This document shows, piece by piece, positions 25,791-35,325 of a stretch of DNA of 64,000 nt. This DNA comes from JARYGU01 sp033795365 (GTDB lineage: Bacteria > Pseudomonadota > Alphaproteobacteria > Rhizobiales > Rhizobiaceae). The stretch spans positions 138,777-202,776 of the forward strand of contig JARYGU010000010.1 in assembly GCA_033795365.1 (NCBI GenBank). Direction: 5' to 3'. The position numbers and the translations under genes were made by a program. The notes beneath the pieces were generated by a model, which saw nothing but the letters and a program-made list of their open reading frames with translations, did not search any database and was not told where the DNA came from. Within the stretch, counting starts at the first letter, position 1. Each line of letters opens with the position of its first letter.

Positions 25791-28700
25791 ATGAATATCT
25801 CAAGGTTTTTCGTCGATCGCCCCGTCTTTGCGGCGGTCCTATCGATCCTCATTCTCGTCGCCGGCCTCATCGGAATGCGGTCGCTGCCGATTTCCGAATA
25901 TCCGGATGTCGTGCCCCCGCAGATCGTCGTTCGCGCCACCTATCCCGGCGCCAACCCCAAGGTCATCACCGAAACAGTGGCCACTCCGCTCGAAGAGCAG
26001 GTGAACGGCGTCGAGGACATGCTGTACATGTCGAGCCAGGCGACCGCTGACGGCGTGATGACGCTGACTGTGACCTTCAAGCTCGGCACTGATCCCGACA
26101 AGGCGCAGCAGCTCGTGCAGAACCGCGTGGCGCAGGCCGAGCCGCGCCTGCCCGCGGAGGTGCGTGCGCTCGGCATCACCACAGTGAAGAGTTCGCCGGA
26201 CCTGATGATGGTCGTCCATCTCGTTTCGACCGGCGACCGCTACGATCTCACCTATCTGCGAAACTATGCGACCCTCAACATCAAGGATCGTCTCGCCCGC
26301 ATCGAGGGCGTGGGCCAGGTCCAGGTGTTCGGCGCCGGCGACTATTCGATGCGCGTCTGGATCGACCCGCAGAAGGCGGCGGAACATTCGCTGGCCGCAA
26401 GCGACATCACCAATGCCATACGCGAGCAGAACGTGCAGGCGGCGGCCGGCACCATCGGCGCTTCGCCGAACGTGCCCGGCCTCGATCTGCAGCTCTCCGT
26501 CAATGCGCAGGGACGTCTCCAGACACCCGAGGAATTCGGCAACATCATCGTCAAAGCCAGCTCCAACGGTGCGATCACGAGGCTGAGGGACGTCGCCCGC
26601 ATCGAGCTCGGCGCGGCGGAATACACGCTGCGCTCGCTGCTCGACGGCCGCCCGGCCGTGGCGGTTCCGATCTTCCAGGCGCCGGGCTCCAACGCGATCG
26701 CGATTTCGGATGCGGTTCAGGCGACCATGGCCGAGCTCCAGATCGCGATGCCGGAAGGCGTGCGTTACGAGATCGTCTACGACACGACGAAATTCGTTCG
26801 CGCCTCGATCGACAAAGTGGTCGACACGCTGCTCGAAGCGGTTGCTCTTGTCGTCTTGGTCGTCATCCTCTTCCTGCAGACATGGCGCGCCTCGATCATC
26901 CCGCTCATCGCCGTTCCCGTCTCCATCATTGGCACGTTCGCGGTCATGTATGTCTTCGGCTTCTCGATCAACGCACTGACCCTTTTCGGGCTCGTGCTGG
27001 CGATCGGTATCGTCGTTGACGACGCGATCGTGGTGGTCGAGAACGTCGAGCGCAACATCGAGAACGGGCTTTCGCCACGCGAAGCGACCTATCGCGCGAT
27101 GCGAGAAGTCTCCGGCCCTATCATCGCGATCGCACTGGTTCTCGTGGCAGTCTTCGTGCCGCTCGCCTTCATCACCGGCCTCTCCGGGCAATTTTATCGT
27201 CAGTTCGCCCTGACGATCGCGATCTCGACCGTCATCTCGGCGATCAACTCGCTCACACTCTCCCCGGCACTTGCGGCACTTCTCCTCAAGGATCACCATG
27301 CCCCGAAGGACTGGCTGACGCGCGCAATGGACAGGACGCTCGGATGGTTCTTCCGCGGCTTCAACCGGGGCTTCAGCGCAGCATCGAACGGCTATGGCCG
27401 CAGCATCGGCGGCCTGCTTTCGCGCAAAAGCCTGATCATGGTGGTCTATCTGGCGCTGGTCGGCGCGACATATAGCGTCTTCACGGCCGTTCCCGGCGGC
27501 TTCGTGCCGGCTCAGGACAAGCAGTACCTAATCGGTTTCGCGCAGTTGCCTGACGGCGCGACGCTGGACCGCACCGAAGAGGTGATCAAGCGGATGAGCG
27601 ATATCGCCCTGGAGCAGCCGGGTGTGAAGAATGCGCTCGCTTTCCCCGGCCTTTCGATCAACGGCTTCACCATCGGCTCCAATGCCGGCATCGTCTTCGC
27701 CATCCTGGACGATTTCGAGAACCGGACGACGCCGGAGCTTTCGGGCAACGCGATCGCGATGCAGCTGAACCAGAAATATGCGGGCATACAGGACGCCTTC
27801 ATCGCCATGTTCCCGCCGCCGCCGGTCAACGGCCTCGGCCAGACGGGCGGCTTCAAGCTGCAGATCGAGGACCGGGCGGGCCTCGGCTACGAAGCGCTGG
27901 ACGAGACCACGAAGGCGTTCCTCGGCAAGGCTTACCAGACGCCGGAGCTCGCGGGGCTGTTCTCAAGTTTCCAGATCAACGTGCCGCAGCTCTATGCCGA
28001 CCTCGACCGCTCCAAGGCCGAGCAGCTCGGCGTATCGGTGACCGATGTCTTCGAAACGTTACAGATCTATCTGGGTTCGCTCTACGTCAACGACTTCAAC
28101 GCGTTCGGCCGCACCTACAGCGTCCGCGTTCAGGCCGATGCCGCATTCCGCGCCCGCGCAGACGATATCGGCCGGCTGAAGGTTCGTTCGCAGTCAGGCG
28201 AGATGATCCCTCTTGCCGCGCTGCTGAAAGTCGATGCGACGACGGGACCGGAGCGTACCACCCGCTACAACGGCTTCCTCGCCGCCGACATCAACGGTGG
28301 CCCGGCTCCAGGCTTCTCCTCGGGTCAGGCCCAGGCGGCCATCGAGCGGATCGCGGCGGAGACATTGCCGCCTGGGATCGACTTCGAATGGACCGACCTG
28401 ACCTATCAGGAAATCCTGGCCGGAGATTCGAGCCTGATCGTCTTCCCGCTGGCACTGCTGCTCGTCTATCTGGTGCTGGCCGCGCAGTATGAAAGCGTGA
28501 CGCTCCCGCTCGCGATCGTCATGATCGTCCCGATGGGCGTTCTCGCCGCCCTGACAGGCGTGTGGCTTACCGGGGGAGATAACAACATCTTCACCCAGAT
28601 CGGCCTCGTGGTCCTTGTGGGACTGTCGGCGAAGAACGCGATCCTGATCGTCGAATTCGCCCGGGAACTCGAGCTTGCAGGGCGCACGCCGGTGCAGGCC

Positions 28701-28970
28701 GCGATCGAGGCAAGCCGGCTGCGGCTTCGGCCGATCCTGATGACCTCCATGGCCTTCATCATGGGCGTGGTGCCGCTGGTCATCTCGACGGGCGCCGGCG
28801 CGGAGATGCGGGCGGCCATGGGTGTCGCCGTCTTCTCCGGCATGATCGGCGTCACCTTCTTCGGCATCTTCATGACGCCGGTCTTCTATGTGCTCGTGCG
28901 CAGGCTTACGGGCAACCGCGCCCTGCGCCATACAGGTGAGCCGATAGCCGCGCCTTCGCCAGCCGAGTAA
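25791..28970 (+). CDS. RND multidrug efflux pump (HAE1 family, MexF/BpeF-like)
   Basis: A 1059-residue inner-membrane proton/drug antiporter. It starts MNISRFFVDRPVFAAVLSIL, typical of HAE1 pumps, and carries the TM4 proton-relay residues in GLVLAIGIVVDDAIVVVENVE. Two large periplasmic loops (about 35-330 and 560-870) are present, and the second half repeats the first. I used the ATG at 25791; a frame reaching back to 25725 adds a Pro-rich non-conserved tail. A strong terminator follows. With LysR and llpE-like neighbours the closest architectural match is BpeEF/CeoAB, which exports chloramphenicol, trimethoprim or aromatic acids; the substrate here is unknown. Confidence 0.93.
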   Translation: MNISRFFVDRPVFAAVLSILILVAGLIGMRSLPISEYPDVVPPQIVVRATYPGANPKVITETVATPLEEQVNGVEDMLYMSSQATADGVMTLTVTFKLGTDPDKAQQLVQNRVAQAEPRLPAEVRALGITTVKSSPDLMMVVHLVSTGDRYDLTYLRNYATLNIKDRLARIEGVGQVQVFGAGDYSMRVWIDPQKAAEHSLAASDITNAIREQNVQAAAGTIGASPNVPGLDLQLSVNAQGRLQTPEEFGNIIVKASSNGAITRLRDVARIELGAAEYTLRSLLDGRPAVAVPIFQAPGSNAIAISDAVQATMAELQIAMPEGVRYEIVYDTTKFVRASIDKVVDTLLEAVALVVLVVILFLQTWRASIIPLIAVPVSIIGTFAVMYVFGFSINALTLFGLVLAIGIVVDDAIVVVENVERNIENGLSPREATYRAMREVSGPIIAIALVLVAVFVPLAFITGLSGQFYRQFALTIAISTVISAINSLTLSPALAALLLKDHHAPKDWLTRAMDRTLGWFFRGFNRGFSAASNGYGRSIGGLLSRKSLIMVVYLALVGATYSVFTAVPGGFVPAQDKQYLIGFAQLPDGATLDRTEEVIKRMSDIALEQPGVKNALAFPGLSINGFTIGSNAGIVFAILDDFENRTTPELSGNAIAMQLNQKYAGIQDAFIAMFPPPPVNGLGQTGGFKLQIEDRAGLGYEALDETTKAFLGKAYQTPELAGLFSSFQINVPQLYADLDRSKAEQLGVSVTDVFETLQIYLGSLYVNDFNAFGRTYSVRVQADAAFRARADDIGRLKVRSQSGEMIPLAALLKVDATTGPERTTRYNGFLAADINGGPAPGFSSGQAQAAIERIAAETLPPGIDFEWTDLTYQEILAGDSSLIVFPLALLLVYLVLAAQYESVTLPLAIVMIVPMGVLAALTGVWLTGGDNNIFTQIGLVVLVGLSAKNAILIVEFARELELAGRTPVQAAIEASRLRLRPILMTSMAFIMGVVPLVISTGAGAEMRAAMGVAVFSGMIGVTFFGIFMTPVFYVLVRRLTGNRALRHTGEPIAAPSPAE

Positions 28971-28989
28971 GCTCGCTACCGCAATCCCA

Positions 28990-29020
28990 CCCCAGCCGGC
29001 AACGCCGGCTGGGGTTTCCT
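28990..29020 (+). terminator. Rho-independent terminator of the RND operon
   Basis: A perfect 11-bp stem, CCCCAGCCGGC (28990-29000) and GCCGGCTGGGG (29004-29014), with a three-base loop, followed on the plus strand by TTTCCTATTTT. It lies 20 bases after the RND pump stop and just before the convergent amino acid permease. Confidence 0.88.
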
Positions 29021-29032
29021 ATTTTCCCGGAC

Positions 29033-30457
29033 TCAGTTCAACGGGCCTCGCCCGCCGAGGTCTTCCATCACCGGCTCGGCCGGCTTCACCCCCGTCGCCC
29101 GGTTGATCAGCACCGTCACGATCCAGAGCACGATGCCGATGCCGACGAGAACGCCGGCGATTCTGTACTGCACGGGATCGCGCCCGGTCCAGGGACCTGC
29201 GAAGAAGGCGCAGGAAATAGCGCCCAGCACCGGCAGGAAGGTCGGCGTGCGGAAATGTTCATGCTCCACCTTTTCACGCCGCAATATGAGCACCGCGATA
29301 TTGACGATGGTGAAGACGAAGAGCAGCAGCAGCGCCGTGGTTCCCCCAAGCGCCGGTATCTCGCCGACGAAGGTGATCAGTGCGAAGGCGAGCAGGCTCG
29401 TGAAGGCGATCGCCACATAGGGTGTGCGCCGGCCCGCATGAACCTTGCCGAGTGCCGGCGGAAGGACGTGCTCGCGGCTCATGCCGTAGACGAGGCGGCT
29501 CGCCATCAGCATGTTAATCAATGCGGTGTTGGCAACGGCGAACATCGTGATGAAGCCGAATATCCAGATCGGAAAGCTCGGCGCGCCGGCCTGAACCACC
29601 TTCAGCAGCGGCGTTTCGCCCTCACCGAGCTCCTCCGGCGAAACCAGCGTTATGGCCGAGATCGATACCAGCACATAGATGACGGCGGTGATGAAGAGCC
29701 CGGCCAGAAGCACCTTCGGAAAGATGCGCGTCGGGTGCTTGCATTCCTCCGCCATGTTGACGGCGTCCTCAAAACCGACCATCGCGAAGAAGGCGAGCGT
29801 GGTCGCCGCCATGACAGACCAGAAGGCGCTGGAATCGGCCGCAGTGGAAAACTGGGTGATGCGCGACACGTCGCCCTGCCCGCCTGATATCGCCCACAAT
29901 CCGATGAAGATGATGATCAGAAGACCGGTCAGCTCGACCAGGGTGAGGACGACATTGGTCTTCACGCTCTCCCCGACCCCGCGGAAATTCACGATCGCCA
30001 CGAGCGCCATGAACGCGAGGGCGATCATGGTCACGCCGATTCCGGTATCGAGATTGAGCTGGAACCCGGCCGAAAGATTGGCGGCGAAGGCGCGCGATGC
30101 CGTGGAGGCGGACGTTATGCCCGAGCACATCACGGTGAAGGCAACGATGAAGGTGATGAAATGGACGCCGAACGCCTTGTGCGTGTAGAGCGCGGCCCCG
30201 GCGGCCCTCGGATATTTCGTGACCAGTTCGAGATAGCTCATCGCCGTCACCAGCGCGACGGCGAAGGCAACGAGAAACGGCAGCCATACGACGCCGCCGA
30301 CCTGCTTGGCTACCTGGCCGGTCAAGGCGTAGATGCCCGTTCCCAGAATGTCGCCGACGATGAAAAGAAGCAGAAGCCATGGTCCCATTACGCGATGCAG
30401 GCTCGGCTCCACCGTGGTCTTTTCCACATTGCCCGCCGCAGAAGTTGCGTCCGTCAC
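29033..30457 (-). CDS. APC-superfamily amino acid permease
   Basis: A 474-residue transporter with twelve predicted helices. Helix 1 carries the unwound motif of the family (VGDILGTGIYALTG), and helix 6 reads FFAMVGFEDAVNMAEECKHP, where amino acid and ion contacts usually lie. It is most like the cationic/neutral amino acid permease branch. It is a single-gene unit on the minus strand; its upstream region contains a 10-bp palindrome ACATCGATGT (30494-30503). The substrate is not determined. Confidence 0.87.
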   Translation of the reverse strand: MTDATSAAGNVEKTTVEPSLHRVMGPWLLLLFIVGDILGTGIYALTGQVAKQVGGVVWLPFLVAFAVALVTAMSYLELVTKYPRAAGAALYTHKAFGVHFITFIVAFTVMCSGITSASTASRAFAANLSAGFQLNLDTGIGVTMIALAFMALVAIVNFRGVGESVKTNVVLTLVELTGLLIIIFIGLWAISGGQGDVSRITQFSTAADSSAFWSVMAATTLAFFAMVGFEDAVNMAEECKHPTRIFPKVLLAGLFITAVIYVLVSISAITLVSPEELGEGETPLLKVVQAGAPSFPIWIFGFITMFAVANTALINMLMASRLVYGMSREHVLPPALGKVHAGRRTPYVAIAFTSLLAFALITFVGEIPALGGTTALLLLFVFTIVNIAVLILRREKVEHEHFRTPTFLPVLGAISCAFFAGPWTGRDPVQYRIAGVLVGIGIVLWIVTVLINRATGVKPAEPVMEDLGGRGPLN

Positions 30458-30732
30458 TGATCATCCCTCCCTAGCAATGCAAAACTTGAAAAAACATCGA
30501 TGTATCAGCCGCTTGTCCATCGAACGGCAACAACACCTCCGATTGATATAGGGCGCCGAACGGCGGCGACCATGCCTGCCGAAGGCAACCCGGCAGGAGA
30601 CCGCATTTATCGGTGGGATTACTGAAAGCTTGGAAGGCGCCGCCGGCAACGCGAAGCGGCGGGCTTGGCCGGCAGGTCTTTCGCTGCGGACTTAAGGGGA
30701 ACCCGAGCTTGCGGAAAAAAGAGGGATGACGG
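30458..30732. promoter_or_regulatory. Upstream region of the amino acid permease
   Basis: About 275 bases without a supported gene. The palindrome ACATCGATGT at 30494-30503 lies 37 bases upstream of the permease start, where it could overlap a promoter or act as an operator. The same 10-mer is the core of a longer palindrome at 31172-31187. Nothing else was recognised here. Confidence 0.35.
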
Positions 30733-30996
30733 TCAAAGCTGGCCGCCGTCCTCGCTCTCGTCGACCACTTCCGTCTCCGGCCGATCGCCGCCGTCCGCAT
30801 GCTCATGCCGCCAGCGGCCCGACGGATCCTGATATTCTATCTCTTCCGTATCACCCCCGACCCGATGCTCGGCAGCCACGATCCGTGCCGCCATCAGCGC
30901 ATCTTCATGGGACGGGAAGGTTTCGGAAAACACGTCGCCCAGCTTGTAGGCCCAGCCGCCGTCGTGGCGCACGACTTCATATTTCGCAATTGCCAT
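30733..30996 (-). CDS. Small DUF2188-like protein
   Basis: An 87-residue soluble protein that starts at 30996 after GGGAGG; upstream in-frame codons to 31032 lack a ribosome site. The N-terminal part (YEVVRHDGGWAYKLGDVFSETFPSHEDALMAARIVAAEHR) has the layout of DUF2188: a strand with a Gly-Gly-Trp turn, a helix of repeated Ala, then a strand (EEIEYQDPSGRWRHE). The tail is acidic. Such proteins are common in rhizobia and stress-linked loci, but their function is not known. Confidence 0.65.
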   Translation of the reverse strand: MAIAKYEVVRHDGGWAYKLGDVFSETFPSHEDALMAARIVAAEHRVGGDTEEIEYQDPSGRWRHEHADGGDRPETEVVDESEDGGQL

Positions 30997-31401
30997 ATAA
31001 GACGCCTCCCTTCTTGCGAGCTCTTTCGGCACCCCGATGCCGCATTTCCTCCGGTGTCGATCACCCCAGGGTCCGTGCTCCAGGGCAGAACTCTTTATAG
31101 CATTCCCCGAAAGACCAGGGTACCCGGCCAGTTTGACAATCGATCGGCCGTTCCGCTAAGCTCCGGCACCTATGACATCGATGTCATGCCCGGCTGGGCA
31201 AACGCCTCGCAGATGACCATCCGCTCGACACGGAGGTCGAATCGCCGAGCGGTTCCTTTCATCTGCAGCAGACGCGGAAGCAATCGGAAGACGAGCGGGC
31301 GACGGAACGTGTTCTGACGCGGCATCCTGGAGGAGATCAGTCAGATATCTGCAGTGTGACGCTCTCGACGCGCTGAAACGCGATCAAGGAGGAGATAGCC
31401 A
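30997..31401 (+). promoter_or_regulatory. Promoter/operator region of the sugar ABC operon
   Basis: About 400 bases between the small DUF2188-like gene and the sugar-binding protein gene. It holds a perfect 16-bp palindrome, ATGACATCGATGTCAT at 31172-31187, with the central CG typical of LacI-family operators. A strong ribosome site AAGGAGGAGA (31387-31396) precedes the sugar-binding protein. A plus-strand frame across 30799-31317 has no domain and overlaps the small gene antisense, so it is not called. Confidence 0.45.
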
Positions 31402-32676
31402 ATGACCAAGACAGCGCTCTTTCTGGGCGCCGCCGTTGCGGCGATAATCTTCACCGGGCCGGCCCTGGCGCAGACGGACCTGACCCTTTGGTATCACGGT
31501 GCCGGCAACAAGGCGGAACGGCAAATCCTGACCGGCATCATCGACGATTTCAACGCCTCACAGTCCGACTGGAAAGTCAATCTCGAGGAGTTTCCGCAGG
31601 CCGCCTATAACGATTCCGTCACCGCCGCCGCTCTGTCGAACAAGCTGCCGGACATTCTCGACATGGACGGACCGAACATGCCCAATTGGGCGTGGTCCGG
31701 CTATCTGCAGCCGCTCGACCTTCCACAGGAGAAGATCGCAAACTTTCTCCCGGGCGCGGTCGGCAAATGGGACGGAAAACTCTACTCCGTCGGGCTCTGG
31801 GATGCGGCGGTCGCCATTTATGCGCGCAGATCCGTCCTGGAGGAAAACGGCATCCGCATACCGACGCTGGACGAACCCTGGACCGGCGATGAATTCACCG
31901 CAGCACTCGAAAAGCTCAAGGCCTCGGGGAAATTCGACTATCCGCTGGATCTCGGCATGGCCGACAAGACGGAATGGTACAGCTACGCCTTCAGCCCCTT
32001 TCTTCAGAGCTTCGGCGGCGACCTGATCGATCGCGAGACCTATCTCTCCGCCGAGGATGCGCTGAACGGGGACGCCGGTGTCAGGTTCGCAGAATGGTGG
32101 CAGTCGCTGTTCGAAAAGGAATTCGCGCCCGGCACCTCGCAATCGCCTTCGGATCATGAAACCGGATTCCTCGACGGCAAATATGCGATGCAGTGGATGG
32201 GCAACTGGGTCGCCGTACCGGCGCTGGAAAAATTCGGAGACGATCTGCTGTTCCTGCCGGCGCCGGATTTCGGCAACGGTCCCAAGATCGGCGCCGCCTC
32301 CTGGCAGTTCGGCATATCGGCCAAGAGCCAGCATCCGGAAGGTGCCGCCGCCTTCATAGAATTCGCCATTCAGGACAAATATCTGGCGCAGTTCTCCGAC
32401 GCCATCGGCCTTATTCCCGCGACGTCGACCGCGGCGGCGATGACGAAGAACTACAAGCCCGGCGGGCCGCTGGCAGTCTTCTTCGAACTTTCCGAAAAGC
32501 AAGCGACGCTACGGCCTGTGACACCTGCCTACGCCTTCATTTCCCCGACTTTCAGCAAGGTCCTCACCGACATCGCCGACGGCGCGGATGTCGCGGATAC
32601 GCTCGACAGCGCTGTCGACGCGATCGACGACAATATCGAGAGAAACAACGGCTACGGCTTCGGTCAGAAGCAATAG
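31402..32676 (+). CDS. CUT1 sugar ABC transporter periplasmic binding protein
   Basis: A 424-residue family-1 extracellular solute-binding protein with a Sec signal peptide (ending GPALA, then QTDLTLWYHG). The mature protein has the family's landmarks: the hinge-region segment YNDSVTAAALSNKLPDILDM and the lobe segment AMQWMGNWV. It heads the operon with two permeases. A di- or oligosaccharide is the likely ligand, but the sequence does not say which. Confidence 0.88.
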   Translation: MTKTALFLGAAVAAIIFTGPALAQTDLTLWYHGAGNKAERQILTGIIDDFNASQSDWKVNLEEFPQAAYNDSVTAAALSNKLPDILDMDGPNMPNWAWSGYLQPLDLPQEKIANFLPGAVGKWDGKLYSVGLWDAAVAIYARRSVLEENGIRIPTLDEPWTGDEFTAALEKLKASGKFDYPLDLGMADKTEWYSYAFSPFLQSFGGDLIDRETYLSAEDALNGDAGVRFAEWWQSLFEKEFAPGTSQSPSDHETGFLDGKYAMQWMGNWVAVPALEKFGDDLLFLPAPDFGNGPKIGAASWQFGISAKSQHPEGAAAFIEFAIQDKYLAQFSDAIGLIPATSTAAAMTKNYKPGGPLAVFFELSEKQATLRPVTPAYAFISPTFSKVLTDIADGADVADTLDSAVDAIDDNIERNNGYGFGQKQ

Positions 32677-32747
32677 CCGACCCGGCGACCGGCGCAGTGC
32701 TTTTGCCGCCCCTGGCCATGAAAAGAAGAACGTAAGGCAGAAGCCTG

Positions 32748-33836
32748 ATGATCGAAAGACGGCGCATTTCCGCCCTGCAAAGACAGAATGCGGCCGGCTG
32801 GCTGATGGCCGGCCCTGTCACGCTGCTGATCCTGGCTTTCCTCGTGACGCCGTTCGTCCTCGGCATCGGGCTCTCCTTCACCAACCAGCGACTGGTTTCG
32901 CCCAATCCGGCCGAGTTCGTCGGGTTCGAGAACTTCTCCCGCCTGCTCGGGGTCGGCGTGCTCATCCTCGAACCGGAGCGGGACGAAAGCGGCGCGCTTG
33001 TGCGCGAGGAAGACGGCGCTCTCAGCTATCCGCGCGTGCGCAATTATACCCGTAACAATCCCGATTATCCGCAATACCGGGGAATGCGGGAATACAAGGC
33101 CTTTTCGTGGGGTGATAACCGCATCGTCATCCTGGCGCGCGACGTCGTCTTCCTCAAGGCGATCGTAAACACGCTCTGCTTCGTGATCGTCGTGGCGCCG
33201 GTGCAGGGCGGCCTCGCGCTTCTTCTCGCCCTGCTGGTCAATCAGAAGCTGAAAGGAATCACGATCTTCCGCGCCATCTATTTCATGCCGGTGGTGCTCT
33301 CCGTCGTCGTCGTAGCGCTGCTGTGGCGCTTCATCTATGCGGGCGACAACGGGCTCCTCAACACCCTTCTGCGCTATATGAGTTTCGGCCTGTTCCAGCC
33401 GGTCGACTGGCTGGGGAGGCCGGACACCGCATTGTGGGCGATCCTCGTCATGTCGGTGTGGCAGGGCGTCGGTTTTCACATGGTCATCTGGCTTTCCGGC
33501 CTGCAGACGATACCCGCCTCGCTCTATGAAGCTGCGGATATCGAAGGGGCCAATTCTTGGCAGAAGTTCCGCTTCATTACCTGGCCTCTTCTTCGCAATA
33601 CCGCGATCCTCGTTCTGCTGGTGATCACCATGCACGCCTTCGCGCTCTTCGCGCAGGTGGATGTAATGACGAACGGAGGTCCGGTCGATTCGACGCAGTC
33701 GATCGTCTTCCAGGCGGTCGAGCGCGGCTACGAGAAGCAGGACATTGCGGTCGGCTCCGCAATTTCCGTCATCCTGTTTGTGATGGTGCTCTGCATCTCG
33801 CTCCTGCAGCGTTATGTGACGAGGGAGCGCGCGTGA
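32748..33836 (+). CDS. CUT1 sugar ABC transporter permease, MalF-type
   Basis: A 362-residue permease with about six helices and the EAA loop (SLYEAADIEGANSWQKFRFITWP). Between the first and second helices is an unusually long polar periplasmic insert (about residues 65-130, starting near LEPERDESGALVREEDGALS), a feature of MalF-like subunits in which that loop contacts the binding protein. Its stop overlaps the ATG of the second permease (TGATG). Confidence 0.88.
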   Translation: MIERRRISALQRQNAAGWLMAGPVTLLILAFLVTPFVLGIGLSFTNQRLVSPNPAEFVGFENFSRLLGVGVLILEPERDESGALVREEDGALSYPRVRNYTRNNPDYPQYRGMREYKAFSWGDNRIVILARDVVFLKAIVNTLCFVIVVAPVQGGLALLLALLVNQKLKGITIFRAIYFMPVVLSVVVVALLWRFIYAGDNGLLNTLLRYMSFGLFQPVDWLGRPDTALWAILVMSVWQGVGFHMVIWLSGLQTIPASLYEAADIEGANSWQKFRFITWPLLRNTAILVLLVITMHAFALFAQVDVMTNGGPVDSTQSIVFQAVERGYEKQDIAVGSAISVILFVMVLCISLLQRYVTRERA

Positions 33837-34717
33837 TGGACACCCGGCACAAAGGCAGGAAAGTCCTCGGTCTGATGCTGCGCTATCTGCTGCTGGTCGC
33901 AGTCGCGCTCGTCTTCGTCTTCCCTCTCGTCTTCATGGTCATGTCCTCTTTGAAGCCGGACGCGCAGCTTCTGCGCGATACCACCTCCATCCGGGCCTTC
34001 CTCCCCGTCGGCGACATTTCGCTTCGCAATTACGTGGCGGCTTTCGAGCGCGCGCCGGTCGGCCTTTTCATCTTCAATTCCGTCGTCGTGACCGTAACGA
34101 CGGTTGCCGCTTCACTGCTGCTTGCCTCTCTCGCTGGCTTCGCCTTCGTCTTTCTCAATTGGCGAGGCCGGGATCTCGTCTTTTCCGTTATTCTCGCGAC
34201 GCTGATCGTGCCTTTCGAGACGATCGCGATCCCGCTGCTCCTTGAGGTCAACAATCTCCCCTGGATAGGGCTCGACGGCTTGAGAACCGGATGGCTGAAT
34301 TCCTATCACGTCCAGATCATACCCTGGATCGGCGACGGGCTTTCGGTCTTCCTCTTCGTGCAATATTTCAAGGATCTGCCGCGCGAACTGGTGGATGCCG
34401 CGCGCATCGATGGGGCGAGCTGGTTCCAAGTCTACCGGAAGGTCATCATGCCGATTTCCGGCCCGGTCATCGCGACTGCCGCCATCCTGAAATTCCTGAC
34501 CATGTACAGCCAGCAGTATCTCTGGCCCCTGCTCGTCACCCAGTCGGAGGAATATCGCCCGGTCATGGTTGGCCTGCAGTATTTCTTCCAGCTCAATGTC
34601 GCCTGGGGCGAAGTGATGGCCTATCTTTCCATCATCACCCTGCCGGTCGTCATATTCTATCTGTTCCTGCAGCGAGCCTTCATCGCCAGCATCGCATCGA
34701 GCGGTATCAAGGGATAG
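33836..34717 (+). CDS. CUT1 sugar ABC transporter permease, MalG-type
   Basis: A 293-residue permease with six helices and EAA loop (ELVDAARIDGASWFQVYRKVIMP), ending in the short C-terminal tail typical of MalG-type subunits. It overlaps the preceding permease by one base. No ATP-binding subunit follows: the next genes code for a molybdenum hydroxylase. The transporter must borrow an ATPase encoded elsewhere, as is known for several CUT1 systems that share MsmK/UgpC-type ATPases. Confidence 0.87.
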   Translation: MDTRHKGRKVLGLMLRYLLLVAVALVFVFPLVFMVMSSLKPDAQLLRDTTSIRAFLPVGDISLRNYVAAFERAPVGLFIFNSVVVTVTTVAASLLLASLAGFAFVFLNWRGRDLVFSVILATLIVPFETIAIPLLLEVNNLPWIGLDGLRTGWLNSYHVQIIPWIGDGLSVFLFVQYFKDLPRELVDAARIDGASWFQVYRKVIMPISGPVIATAAILKFLTMYSQQYLWPLLVTQSEEYRPVMVGLQYFFQLNVAWGEVMAYLSIITLPVVIFYLFLQRAFIASIASSGIKG

Positions 34718-34809
34718 GCCGTGCGATCTTGCGGAGGGCGCGGCAACCCGCGGGAACAATCCGCCGGTCGCTCGGTTACGCGGTTACCAATTCGCGAAAG
34801 GCCCGATCC

Positions 34810-35325
34810 ATGGACATAGGCACCCCGCTCTCCACCTGTCCCGTCATGCTTACCGTCAATGGCGAACACCACCGATTCGAACTCCATCCCTGGGTCACGC
34901 TGCTCGATCTCCTGCGCGGTCCGATGGAGCTTACCGGCACCAAGAAAGGCTGCGATCATGGCCAGTGTGGCGCCTGCACCGTTCTCGTGGACGGCGAGCG
35001 GGTCAATTCCTGCCTGAAGCTTGCCGTCTCGCTGGATGGCGCGGAGATCACCACCATAGAAGGGCTCGGCACGCCGCAACGCATGCATCCGCTGCAGAAG
35101 GCCTTCGTCGAGCACGACGCCTACCAGTGCGGCTATTGCACCCCCGGCCAGATCTGTTCCGCCGCCGGCCTTCTCGCGGAAGGTCACGCTCACAGCCGTG
35201 CGGAAATCCGTGAGTTGATGAGCGGCAATCTCTGTCGTTGCGGCGCCTATACCAACATCGCCGATGCGATCGAGGACGTCATGAGCCGGGAGGCGGCCAA
35301 AACCGTTCGGGAGGCTGCCGAATAA
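34810..35325 (+). CDS. Molybdenum hydroxylase [2Fe-2S] subunit (PaoA/YagT-like)
   Basis: A 171-residue iron-sulfur subunit. The plant-ferredoxin cluster is bound by Cys48, Cys53, Cys56 and Cys68, and the second cluster by Cys107, Cys110, Cys142 and Cys144 (CGYCTPG and LCRCG). There is no Tat signal, unlike E. coli PaoA, so the enzyme should be cytoplasmic. The stop overlaps the next ATG (TAATG). It lies 92 bases after the sugar permease on the same strand and may be co-transcribed. Confidence 0.9.
   Translation: MDIGTPLSTCPVMLTVNGEHHRFELHPWVTLLDLLRGPMELTGTKKGCDHGQCGACTVLVDGERVNSCLKLAVSLDGAEITTIEGLGTPQRMHPLQKAFVEHDAYQCGYCTPGQICSAAGLLAEGHAHSRAEIRELMSGNLCRCGAYTNIADAIEDVMSREAAKTVREAAE

Noticed and set aside
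30799..31317. Plus-strand frame of about 170 codons upstream of the sugar-binding protein
   Set aside because: It is antisense to the DUF2188-like gene, has no domain and crosses the 16-bp palindrome; a regulatory region is the better explanation.
31402..34717. Assignment of the CUT1 importer as AglEFGK (alpha-glucoside)
   Set aside because: The adjacent alpha-glucosidase, ATPase and AglR expected for that locus are not present, so the substrate was left open.
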